Assembly (NCBI GenBank): GCA_937951975.1
Contig: CALGAJ010000071.1
Span: forward strand, 1-13,439
Direction: 5' to 3'
DNA from: an uncultured Desulfotignum sp.
Lineage (GTDB): Bacteria; Desulfobacterota; Desulfobacteria; Desulfobacterales; Desulfobacteraceae
Length of the DNA: 13,439 bases
Shown here: one piece after another, positions 1-6,764 of the stretch
Numbering within the stretch: position 1 is the first letter of the stretch
How the letters are laid out: each line of letters begins with the position of its first letter
Position numbers and translations under genes: made by a program
The notes under the pieces: generated by a model
Seen by the model: only the letters and a program-made list of their open reading frames with translations
Database searches by the model: none
Told to the model about the DNA's origin: nothing

Positions 1-2109
1 GTGGTCCGGATCCTGAACATGGTGGAGGTGGACGGCAACATCCAGTTCATCGCCCAGGGCCTGGAGCGGTTCAAAATCAAGAAATTTTTGTCGGACAAAC
101 CGCCGTTTGTGGCCCAGGTGGAATATTTCAAACCCATGGAAGAAGATGAGGACAAGCTCAAAGCCTATGCCATTTCCATCATCAGTTCCATCAAGCAGCT
201 GCTGTCGCTCAATCCCTTGTATTCGGAAGAACTCAAACAGTATCTGGGCCGGTTCAGCCCGGACCAGCCGTCGCCGTTGACCGATTTTGCCGCCGGCATC
301 ACCACGGCATCCGGGGATGTGCTCCAGGAGATTCTGGAAACCGAATCCGTGATCGAGCGTATGAAACATGTGCTCATGCTGCTGCAAAAAGAAATTGAGA
401 TCGCCAAGCTTCAGACTCAGATCCGCAAGGACATCAACACCCAGGTGGATGAAAACAAGCGGAAGTTTTTTCTCAAGGAACAGCTGAAAGCCATTCAAAA
501 AGAACTGGGGATTCAAAAGGATGACAAAACATCGGATGTGGACCGGTTCAAAGAACGGTTTGCAGAACTGGATCCGCCGGAACATGTTGTCAAGCGGTTT
601 GATGAGGAGATAGAAAAACTGTCGGTCCTGGAAACCGGGTCATCGGAATACGGGGTGACCCGGAACTATCTGGACTGGATCACCTCGTTTCCCTGGGGCG
701 TGTATTCTGAAGACAACATTGACATCAACCGGGCGGAAAAGGTGCTGGACCGGGATCATGCCGGGCTGTCCGATGTCAAGGAGCGGATCATTGAATTCTT
801 TGCCGCAGGGGTGTACAAAAAAGATGTGTCCGGGTCCATTATCCTGTTTGTGGGCCCGCCCGGCGTAGGTAAAACCTCCATTGGAAAATCCATTGCCGAG
901 GCGCTGGGCAGAAAATTTTTCCGGTTCAGCCTGGGCGGCATGCGGGATGAGGCCGAGATCAAGGGGCACCGCAGAACCTATGTGGGGGCCATGCCCGGCA
1001 AAATGGTCCAGGCCCTGAAAGACACCAAAGTGGCCAATCCCGTGATCATGCTCGACGAGGTGGACAAGATCGGGGCCTCTTACCAGGGAGATCCGGCATC
1101 CGCGCTTCTGGAAGTGCTGGATCCGGAACAGAATGCCGAATTTTTAGATCATTACCTGGATCTGCGTATCGATCTGTCCAAGGTGCTGTTCATCTGTACG
1201 GCCAACACCCTGGATACCATTCCCGGTCCGCTGCTGGACCGCATGGACCGCATCAATTTGTCCGGGTACATTACCGAAGAAAAAATCGAGATCGCCCGAA
1301 AACACCTGTGGCCCAAACTGCTCAAACGCAACAAGGTAGCGGCTTCCACCATCACCATCACCGATCCCACCATCCGGCATCTCATCGAAGGGTATGCCAG
1401 AGAGGCCGGGGTCAGAGGCCTGGAAAAACAGCTCAACAAGATCATCCGCAAGAGCATTGTCACCATTCTCAAAGAAAAGAAAAAACGGATCCGGGTGACC
1501 ATCAAATCCCTGGAAGAATATTTGGGACCCCCGGTGTTCAGAAAGGAAAAACAGATGCAGGGGGTGGGCATTGCCACGGGCCTGGCCTGGACCGCCCTGG
1601 GCGGGGTCACTCTGCCCATTGAGGCGGTCAAGGTCCATGACAAGGGATCCGGCATCAAACTGACCGGAAAACTGGGGGATGTGATGCAGGAGTCCGCCTC
1701 CATTGCCCTGTCTTATGTGCGGGCCAATCCCAAATTGTTCAAAATCGACCCGGCATATTTTGATGAGGCGTTCATCCACCTGCATGTGCCGGAGGGTGCC
1801 ACGCCCAAGGACGGCCCCAGTGCCGGGATTACCATCACCACGGCCCTGGTTTCTTTAGCCAGAGGTCAGGAGATTCCCCGGCCCCTGGCCATGACCGGTG
1901 AGATCACCCTGACCGGTAAGGTGCTGCCCGTGGGCGGGATCAAGGAGAAAATCATTGCGGCCCGGCGATCCGGCATCACTGAAATCATTTTACCCGAGGG
2001 GGTACGCAGTGAATTTGAAAAACTGCCGGACCACATCAAGGAAGGGATCGATTTTTCCTTTGTGAAAATTTATCGTGACGTGTTCAGGCAGGTGTTTGAA
2101 AAGTCCTGA
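1..2109 (+). CDS. lon: ATP-dependent Lon protease (LonA type), 5'-truncated by window edge
   Basis: This is the cytoplasmic, ATP-dependent serine protease that degrades misfolded and selected regulatory proteins. The frame is open from base 1. Residues 1-30 align with the part of E. coli Lon that begins about 80 residues in, so the true start lies upstream and the GTG at base 1 should not be taken as the start. The visible 702 residues contain the end of the N-terminal substrate domain, a charged coiled-coil region (about 120-190), the AAA+ module and the protease domain. The AAA+ module has Walker A GPPGVGKT at 285-292 and Walker B with D352 and E353. The protease domain has the catalytic Ser607 in GPSAG and Lys650 in GGIKEK. 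The 43-residue Ser-Lys spacing equals that of E. coli Lon (S679/K722). The C-terminus is complete, ending at TGA 2107-2109, and no key residue is missing. A hairpin follows within 25 bases. Function is certain; only the start is unseen. Confidence 0.97.
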   Translation: MVRILNMVEVDGNIQFIAQGLERFKIKKFLSDKPPFVAQVEYFKPMEEDEDKLKAYAISIISSIKQLLSLNPLYSEELKQYLGRFSPDQPSPLTDFAAGITTASGDVLQEILETESVIERMKHVLMLLQKEIEIAKLQTQIRKDINTQVDENKRKFFLKEQLKAIQKELGIQKDDKTSDVDRFKERFAELDPPEHVVKRFDEEIEKLSVLETGSSEYGVTRNYLDWITSFPWGVYSEDNIDINRAEKVLDRDHAGLSDVKERIIEFFAAGVYKKDVSGSIILFVGPPGVGKTSIGKSIAEALGRKFFRFSLGGMRDEAEIKGHRRTYVGAMPGKMVQALKDTKVANPVIMLDEVDKIGASYQGDPASALLEVLDPEQNAEFLDHYLDLRIDLSKVLFICTANTLDTIPGPLLDRMDRINLSGYITEEKIEIARKHLWPKLLKRNKVAASTITITDPTIRHLIEGYAREAGVRGLEKQLNKIIRKSIVTILKEKKKRIRVTIKSLEEYLGPPVFRKEKQMQGVGIATGLAWTALGGVTLPIEAVKVHDKGSGIKLTGKLGDVMQESASIALSYVRANPKLFKIDPAYFDEAFIHLHVPEGATPKDGPSAGITITTALVSLARGQEIPRPLAMTGEITLTGKVLPVGGIKEKIIAARRSGITEIILPEGVRSEFEKLPDHIKEGIDFSFVKIYRDVFRQVFEKS

Positions 2110-2122
2110 TTGCTTAATTCAA

Positions 2123-2180
2123 ACCACGAAGACCACGAAGCGCACGAAGAAATGACTTCTTCGTGCGCTTCGTGGTTTTT
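2123..2180 (+). terminator. Perfect hairpin plus T-tract after lon, built on tandem 9-mers
   Basis: A 20-bp perfect stem (2132-2151 with 2157-2176) closes a 5-nt loop and is followed by a run of T (2176-2180), as in a rho-independent terminator for lon. The left side consists of three tandem 9-mers: ACCACGAAG at 2123-2131, ACCACGAAG at 2132-2140 and CGCACGAAG at 2141-2149. The right arm carries the reverse complements of the last two. It sits between the convergent ends of lon and the adenosine kinase gene. On the minus strand no clean T-run follows, so it probably serves lon best. The repetitive make-up suggests an intergenic repeat element used as a terminator rather than a unique terminator. 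That origin is an inference. Confidence 0.75.
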
Positions 2181-2210
2181 AATGGCATGAAATTGGTTAA
2201 CGGCTGTCAA

Positions 2211-3197
2211 TTATCCGATCAACGCCCGGATTCTTTCCCATCCGTCTTCAGGGATCTGGGCCCCGATTACCTGGCACACTTCATATCCGCAGGCAGACGC
2301 CAGTTCACCGCTTTTTTCAATGGAAAATCCATTGGCAATGCCGAAAAGAAACCCGGCCGCCCACAGATCACCGGCACCGGTGGTGTCTTTGACCTCTTTT
2401 CCGGTCATGGCATCGATCCGGGTCGTGCGGTTGTTAAATGAAACCACGCTGCCCCGTTTCCCCAGTTTCAGCACGCCGTAGGTGACATGGGCCGATAACG
2501 CCTGGAGCGCATTTTTCTCGTCGGTATATCCGGTAAATGCCTCTGCTTCATCTTCATTGGCGATCAAAATGTCCACGTGGTCCCTGATCAGGTCATCCAG
2601 GATCTCCCGGCTGGCATGGACCACTTCAAAGCTGGCCAGATCCAGGGCGATCATGGAGCCGGCTTTTTTGGCCGCATGGACCGCCGCCATCATCAGCTCA
2701 GGATTGAAAAGCAGATATCCTTCGATCATGGTGATGGCCGTATCCGTGAACAGGGAGGGGGTGATCCGGTCGGGTTCCAGCTCCGTGGAAGCGCCTAAAT
2801 AGGTGAACATGGACCGCTGGGCATCCGGCGTGATCACGGAAATCACACTGCCGGTGGGAGACGGGGACAGGGTCAGTTCAGGCTCTACCCGGGCGGATCT
2901 CAATGCATCTTCAAACAGGGTGCCGAAGTTGTCGTTTCCCCGCCGCCCGATAAAACGGACGGTGCCGCCCAGGCGGCCCACACCGATGATGGTGTTGCAG
3001 GCAGCACCGCCCGGAACAATGGCCGGGGCTTTGTCGGTTTTGGCCAGAATGGTTTCGATATCATCCGATTCCACCAGGGTCATCCCGCCTTTTTCTTTGC
3101 CGAGATGTTTTAAAAAATCATCGGTTTCATTGATCAGAATATCCACCAAAGCGGATCCGATGCCGGTGATGCGGTTTTTGTATGGCTGGGTTGTCAT
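2211..3197 (-). CDS. PfkB-family sugar/nucleoside kinase, probable adenosine kinase
   Basis: This 328-residue ribokinase/PfkB-fold kinase most likely phosphorylates adenosine to AMP with ATP. Visible motifs are the N-terminal GIGSALVDI strand with its substrate Asp (Asp19), the PfkB signature around GG 63-64 followed by GVGRLGG (72-78), the NxxE magnesium/phosphate motif N214-E217, and the C-terminal DTTGAGD at 271-277 with catalytic base Asp277. Length matches adenosine kinases (about 310-350). The ATG at 3195-3197 has an AGGAGA ribosome binding site 4 nt upstream (plus-strand complement 3202-3207). It is transcribed away from metK-ahcY, and AhcY produces adenosine, which must be removed to pull SAH hydrolysis forward. 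That neighbourhood is the main reason to prefer adenosine over ribose, fructose or other PfkB substrates. The fold is certain and the substrate is inferred. Confidence 0.85.
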   Translation of the reverse strand: MTTQPYKNRITGIGSALVDILINETDDFLKHLGKEKGGMTLVESDDIETILAKTDKAPAIVPGGAACNTIIGVGRLGGTVRFIGRRGNDNFGTLFEDALRSARVEPELTLSPSPTGSVISVITPDAQRSMFTYLGASTELEPDRITPSLFTDTAITMIEGYLLFNPELMMAAVHAAKKAGSMIALDLASFEVVHASREILDDLIRDHVDILIANEDEAEAFTGYTDEKNALQALSAHVTYGVLKLGKRGSVVSFNNRTTRIDAMTGKEVKDTTGAGDLWAAGFLFGIANGFSIEKSGELASACGYEVCQVIGAQIPEDGWERIRALIG

Positions 3198-3239
3198 ATT
3201 TTCTCCTCAATGGTTTTAAAAAATTAAAAGGTTGACTAA

Positions 3240-3268
3240 AGCATAAGAAATTGCAGGCAAGAATTCAA
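3240..3268 (-). promoter_or_regulatory. Candidate sigma-70 promoter for the adenosine kinase gene
   Basis: Read on the minus strand, TTGAAT (plus-strand 3263-3268) and TATGCT (plus-strand 3240-3245) are separated by exactly 17 nt. Each hexamer matches four of six consensus positions. Transcription would begin near 3233, giving a leader of about 35 nt before the ATG at 3197. It is divergent from the metK promoter within the same 225-nt gap. Confidence 0.45.
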
Positions 3269-3299
3269 GGGATTTTTATGTACTTAGCAAAATATGAAC

Positions 3300-3313
3300 A
3301 TATATTGATATAT
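3300..3313. promoter_or_regulatory. AT-rich palindrome between the divergent kinase and metK promoters
   Basis: ATATAT-TG-ATATAT is a perfect 6-bp dyad with a 2-nt centre. It lies 13 bp upstream of the metK -35 hexamer and about 30 bp beyond the -35 of the kinase promoter, so a protein bound here could act on both genes. AT-rich dyads of this size are compatible with ArsR-type winged-helix regulators. Such a regulator of the methionine cycle, SahR, is known in Proteobacteria. No regulator gene is in the window, and AT-rich intergenic DNA yields short palindromes by chance, so this is only a candidate operator. Confidence 0.3.
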
Positions 3314-3326
3314 TTCTGGGCAACTA

Positions 3327-3355
3327 TTGACAAATGCGTTTTTGTTCGGTATAAA
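3327..3355 (+). promoter_or_regulatory. Strong sigma-70-type promoter for metK
   Basis: A perfect -35 hexamer TTGACA (3327-3332) is followed after 17 nt by TATAAA (3350-3355), five of six matches to the -10 consensus. Transcription would start near 3362, leaving a leader of about 60 nt. A 9-bp inverted repeat (3330-3338 with 3370-3378) overlaps the end of the -35 and spans the -10 and predicted start site, which may matter for regulation. Confidence 0.7.
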
Positions 3356-3378
3356 TGGATCACAATCATCGCATTTGT
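3330..3378. repeat. 9-bp inverted repeat bracketing the metK -10 and start site
   Basis: ACAAATGCG at 3330-3338 is the exact reverse complement of CGCATTTGT at 3370-3378, with 31 nt between the arms. The left half touches the -35 of the metK promoter and the right half falls just after the predicted transcription start. It could be two half-sites for a repressor. It cannot act as a transcript hairpin from this promoter, because the left arm lies upstream of the start site. Function is inferred from position only. Confidence 0.4.
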
Positions 3379-3422
3379 GAATTAACACAGTAGTCCAATA
3401 AATTTTAAACAAGGAGCGAAAT

Positions 3423-4595
3423 ATGTCAGAAAACAAATCATATCTGTTTACATCTGAATCCGTGACAGAAGGACATCCCGATAAAGTGGCCGATGCCATA
3501 TCCGACGGTATCCTGGATGCCATTATCGCCGAAGACAAGAGTTGCCGGGTGGCATGTGAAACCCTGGTCACCACCGGTCTGGCCATGGTGGCCGGTGAAA
3601 TCACCACCGACTGTTATGTGGATATTCCTGAAGTGGTTCGAAGTACCATCCGGGAAATCGGTTACAATTCTTCCACCATGGGGTTTGACTGGAAAACCTG
3701 CTCCGTTGTCACCAGTATCGATCAACAGTCCGTGGACATTGCCCAGGGTGTGGATGAAGGCGCGGGTCTTTATAAGGAACAGGGTGCCGGGGACCAGGGC
3801 ATCATGTTCGGGTTTGCCACCAACGAGACCGAAGAACTCATGCCCATGCCGATTTTATATGCCCATAAGCTGACCAAGCGGCTGACCCAGGTCAGAAAGA
3901 ACGGGGCCCTGGATTTTCTGCGGCCCGACGGCAAATCTCAAGTTACCATTGAATATAAAAACGGCAAACCCCAGCGGGTGGATGCGGTGGTGGTTTCCAC
4001 CCAGCATAACAATGATGTCACTTATGAAGAATTGAAAGATGCCGTGATCAAGGAGGTGATCCGGAAAATCATCCCCAAAGAGATGATGGACGGCGACACC
4101 CGGTTTTTTGTCAATCCCACGGGCCGGTTTGTCATCGGCGGCCCCATGGGAGACTGCGGGCTGACCGGACGGAAAATCATCGTGGATACCTACGGGGGGC
4201 AGGGAAGCCACGGCGGGGGATGCTTTTCAGGAAAAGATCCTTCCAAGGTGGACAGAAGTGCCTCTTATATGGGACGGTATGTGGCCAAAAACCTGGTGGC
4301 ATCCGGTATTGCCGACAAGTGTGAAATCCAGGTGGCCTATGCCATCGGTGTGGCGCAACCGGTCTCATTGATGGTGGATTTCATGGGCACCGGCAAAATC
4401 CCTGAATCAAAGGCCGTGGACATTGTCAAAGAGGTGTTTGATTTGAGACCGTCCGCCATTATTGAAACCCTGGATCTGTTACGTCCGATTTACCGGAAAA
4501 CGGCAGCCTATGGACATTTCGGAAGACATGATCCCGATTTTTACTGGGAAAGAACCGACAAAGCCGACCAGATCCGGGAACTGGCGGGCATTTAA
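3423..4595 (+). CDS. metK: S-adenosylmethionine synthetase (methionine adenosyltransferase)
   Basis: MetK makes S-adenosylmethionine from methionine and ATP, releasing phosphate and pyrophosphate, in the cytoplasm. The 390-residue length is standard for bacterial MetK (about 380-400). Key elements are intact: the ATP-binding segment TSESVTEGHPDK with His18, the first signature GAGDQGIMFGF at 121-131, and the phosphate-binding GGGCFSGKD at 264-272 followed by KVDRSASY. The usual Tyr and Ala in the two signatures are Phe and Cys here, both tolerated in the family. The ATG at 3423 has AAGGAG (3411-3416) 6 nt upstream. It is driven by a strong promoter at 3327-3355 and followed 133 nt later by ahcY on the same strand, so the two probably form one transcription unit. 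The pathway context is the activated methyl cycle. Confidence 0.98.
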   Translation: MSENKSYLFTSESVTEGHPDKVADAISDGILDAIIAEDKSCRVACETLVTTGLAMVAGEITTDCYVDIPEVVRSTIREIGYNSSTMGFDWKTCSVVTSIDQQSVDIAQGVDEGAGLYKEQGAGDQGIMFGFATNETEELMPMPILYAHKLTKRLTQVRKNGALDFLRPDGKSQVTIEYKNGKPQRVDAVVVSTQHNNDVTYEELKDAVIKEVIRKIIPKEMMDGDTRFFVNPTGRFVIGGPMGDCGLTGRKIIVDTYGGQGSHGGGCFSGKDPSKVDRSASYMGRYVAKNLVASGIADKCEIQVAYAIGVAQPVSLMVDFMGTGKIPESKAVDIVKEVFDLRPSAIIETLDLLRPIYRKTAAYGHFGRHDPDFYWERTDKADQIRELAGI

Positions 4596-4609
4596 TCCAA
4601 GATCTGATC

Positions 4610-4683
4610 ACAGGTTGCTTCGGGGTCTGGTGCAGACCGGATCCCGGCACCTGTTCTTTCCAGAACACGGCAAAGTTTCGCCG
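4610..4683 (+). promoter_or_regulatory. Structured leader between metK and ahcY, class unknown
   Basis: The 133-nt metK-ahcY gap holds a long imperfect hairpin at 4610-4654. Its outer stem is 4610-4615/4649-4654, continued by 4617-4618/4647-4648 after a bulged T. Its middle stem is 4621-4624/4643-4646, and its inner stem is 4625-4629/4633-4637 with a 3-nt loop. A 5-bp hairpin (4653-4657/4662-4666) overlaps its base by two nucleotides, so the two compete. A third 4-bp stem lies at 4668-4671/4680-4683. No T-tract follows, so it is not a simple terminator. Position before ahcY suggests an SAM- or SAH-linked control element. I could not fit it to the conserved cores I know for the SAM-I, SAM-II or SAH riboswitches. 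It could equally be an mRNA-stabilising or processing structure. Confidence 0.35.
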
Positions 4684-4728
4684 AACCATCGCAATACAAA
4701 CACAAAAAAAAGAGGAGTTTTACAACAT

Positions 4729-6174
4729 ATGTTACAGCAAGCCAAATCCCCATCATATATTGACCTTGATCTGTCTTTGAAATACAAGGTCAAAGATATC
4801 AATCTGGCCGAAGAAGGTCTTCTGGATATGCAGATGTCTGAAAAAGAAATGCCCGGCCTGATGGCCATCCGGGAAAAATACGGCCCCCAGAAACCGTTCA
4901 AGGGCCTGAAAATCATGGGCAGCCTTCATATGACCATTCAGACGGCCATGCTCATCGATACCCTGTACGAACTGGGCGCCGACATCCGGTGGGCATCCTG
5001 CAATATTTTTTCCACCCAGGACCATGCAGCGGCCGCCATTGCCAAAAAAGGATCGGCTGCCGTGTTTGCCTGGAAGGGCGAAACCCTGGAGGAGTTCTGG
5101 TGGTGCACGGAACAGGCCCTGATCTGGCCGGACGGTTCCGGCCCGGACCTGATCGTGGATGACGGCGGCGACGCCACCTTGTTTGTCCATCAGGGCGTGA
5201 AGGTGGAGAAAGATCCGTCAATCCTGGAACAATCCACCCACAGCCATGATGAACGCTGTCTCATGGACCGGTTGAGGGTGTCCCATGCCCAGGATCCGGA
5301 AAAATGGTCCCGGATCGCTGACAAGATCCGCGGGGTGTCCGAGGAAACCACCACCGGCGTCCATCGCCTGTACCAGCTGGCCGCCAAAAATGAACTGCTG
5401 TTTCCGGCCATCAATGTCAATGATTCAGTGACCAAATCCAAGTTCGACAACCTGTACGGGTGCCGGGAATCACTGGCTGACGGGATCAAACGGGCCACAG
5501 ATGTGATGCTGGCCGGTAAAACCGTGGTGATCGCCGGTTATGGAGACGTGGGCAAGGGCTGTGCCGATTCCATGAAAGGATACGGTGCCATTGTTCTGGT
5601 CACGGAAATCGATCCCATCTGCGCGTTGCAGGCCGCCATGGAAGGATTTGAAGTGGTGACCATGGAAGAAGCCGCCACCCGGGGGGATGTGTTTGTCACG
5701 GCCACCGGAAACTACCATGTCATCCGGGGTGAACATATCGCACAGATGAAAGATGAGGCCATTATCTGCAATATCGGTCATTTTGACAATGAAATTGAAA
5801 TGGCGTATCTGACGGACAATCCCAAGGCCAAGCGCATCAAAATCAAACCCCAGGTGGATAAATGGGTCCTGGAATCCGGGCGTTCCGTGATCGTTCTGGC
5901 TGAAGGGCGTCTCGTGAACCTGGGATGCGCCACCGGACACCCCAGTTTTGTCATGAGCAACAGTTTCTCCAACCAGACCCTGGCCCAGATCAAACTGGCC
6001 TCGGAAAAACTGGAGAAAAAAGTGTATACCCTGCCCAAGGAACTGGATGAAGAAGTGGCCCGGCTGCATCTGAAGAACCTGTCCGTGAAATTGACCGAAC
6101 TGACCCAGGAACAGGCGGATTATTTAGGTATTCCCGTTAACGGGCCTTTTAAACCCGATCATTACCGGTATTAA
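4729..6174 (+). CDS. ahcY: S-adenosylhomocysteine hydrolase (adenosylhomocysteinase)
   Basis: This NAD-dependent cytoplasmic enzyme reversibly splits S-adenosylhomocysteine into homocysteine and adenosine, relieving product inhibition of methyltransferases. The protein is 481 residues. Visible active-site residues are His67 (SLHMT), the Asp pair 144-145 (DDGGD), Glu206 (SEETTTG), Lys236 and Asp240 (NDSVTKSKFDN) and Cys245, corresponding to human H55, D131, E156, K186, D190 and C195. The NAD loop GYGDVGKG is at 270-277, and the family C-terminus KPDHYRY is present. Compared with the human enzyme there is an insertion of about 36 residues after the DDGGD segment (about 155-200), as in many bacterial forms. 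The ATG at 4729 is chosen because of GAGGAG (4712-4717) and because the family N-terminus begins here. The frame stays open upstream to 4462, but that stretch overlaps metK and is not AhcY-like. Confidence 0.97.
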   Translation: MLQQAKSPSYIDLDLSLKYKVKDINLAEEGLLDMQMSEKEMPGLMAIREKYGPQKPFKGLKIMGSLHMTIQTAMLIDTLYELGADIRWASCNIFSTQDHAAAAIAKKGSAAVFAWKGETLEEFWWCTEQALIWPDGSGPDLIVDDGGDATLFVHQGVKVEKDPSILEQSTHSHDERCLMDRLRVSHAQDPEKWSRIADKIRGVSEETTTGVHRLYQLAAKNELLFPAINVNDSVTKSKFDNLYGCRESLADGIKRATDVMLAGKTVVIAGYGDVGKGCADSMKGYGAIVLVTEIDPICALQAAMEGFEVVTMEEAATRGDVFVTATGNYHVIRGEHIAQMKDEAIICNIGHFDNEIEMAYLTDNPKAKRIKIKPQVDKWVLESGRSVIVLAEGRLVNLGCATGHPSFVMSNSFSNQTLAQIKLASEKLEKKVYTLPKELDEEVARLHLKNLSVKLTELTQEQADYLGIPVNGPFKPDHYRY

Positions 6175-6237
6175 TCAAATATACCGTTTCAAGTTTACGG
6201 CATGCCGCTGGTATGCATAACACTTGATGGATAAACA

Positions 6238-6285
6238 AAGCCCGCCTGCCGGAACCTTTTCACCGGCAGGCGGGCTTGTCTTTTT
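6238..6285. terminator. Strong bidirectional rho-independent terminator
   Basis: A perfect 15-bp GC-rich stem (6238-6252 with 6263-6277) closes a 10-nt loop. On the plus strand GTCTTTTT follows (to 6285), ending the metK-ahcY transcript. On the minus strand T-rich sequence follows the stem, which would end the four-gene unit whose last stop codon is at 6285-6287. It is placed between the two convergent units, as expected for a shared terminator. Confidence 0.88.
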
Positions 6286-6683
6286 CAGGAGCGTTTTTTC
6301 TGTTCCCAGAATTCACGGCTGTCTTTTAAGATATCATCAATATCGTCATCTGAAATATCATCCCCATCCAGATCTTTTTCAGCCTCATCCAGAGTGGGTG
6401 TGTTTTTTTGTGCAGTCATGGTTTCATCCGCTGTTGCGGGATCGGAGATCACATTGCCCTGCCGGTCAAACAGAAGGCTGCCGCTTAATTGGATATCAAA
6501 ATCCAGCTGAAAGGCAATCCGGTTGTCATGCACCACGATCTGCCCCCCTTTGGATACAATTGAGGTGTCGGCCAGGCGATTCATGAGAATTTTTTTGACC
6601 GTCTCTAAATTCAGATGTTTTTGTACTTCAGCAATGATTTTTTTTTCGCCGGTTTCAATGATTTCAGGGTCGGTGATTTTCAT
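6285..6683 (-). CDS. Small acidic-tailed protein of unknown function
   Basis: I do not recognise this 132-residue protein. The N-terminal part (1-50) looks helical and charged, followed by a compact beta-rich stretch (about 48-82, QIVVHDNRIAFQLDFDIQLSGSLLFD). The tail from about residue 98 is strongly acidic (runs such as DGDDISDDDIDD) and ends in a basic cluster. There is no signal peptide, membrane segment or metal-binding cysteine pair. The start is ATG 6681-6683, preceded by AAGGA 9 nt upstream. The frame remains open to 6887, but that extension overlaps ubiB antisense-free coding and is Pro/Ser-rich without family character, so the shorter form is preferred. It is the last gene of the unit, 76 nt after ubiB. 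A TATAAT sits over the ubiB stop, so it might also be transcribed on its own. The acidic tail may mediate protein contacts, but this is a guess. Confidence 0.75.
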   Translation of the reverse strand: MKITDPEIIETGEKKIIAEVQKHLNLETVKKILMNRLADTSIVSKGGQIVVHDNRIAFQLDFDIQLSGSLLFDRQGNVISDPATADETMTAQKNTPTLDEAEKDLDGDDISDDDIDDILKDSREFWEQKKRS

Positions 6684-6758
6684 GGCAGAATTTCCTTCAC
6701 AGGTTAAAGAGCCGGATGGGACATCATCATAAAATTCATGACACATACGCCCTGGGAT

Positions 6759-6764
6759 ATTATA
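6759..6764 (-). promoter_or_regulatory. Possible -10 element at the ubiB stop codon
   Basis: A perfect TATAAT on the minus strand (plus-strand 6759-6764) overlaps the ubiB stop. It could start a separate transcript of the small acidic protein with a leader of about 68 nt. No convincing -35 lies 17 nt upstream and no TG extension is present, so this is weak. A 15-nt imperfect palindrome (6727-6741) lies in the resulting leader region. Confidence 0.2.

Noticed and set aside
3363..3422. SAM or SAH riboswitch in the metK leader
   Set aside because: The leader predicted from the promoter is only about 60 nt, AT-rich, with no stable stem and none of the conserved riboswitch cores I know.
4462..4728. 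In-frame extension of ahcY upstream to an ATG at 4462 (570 residues)
   Set aside because: It overlaps the end of metK by 134 nt, shows no AhcY-like sequence, and the good ribosome site and family N-terminus are at 4729. The open frame appears to be chance.
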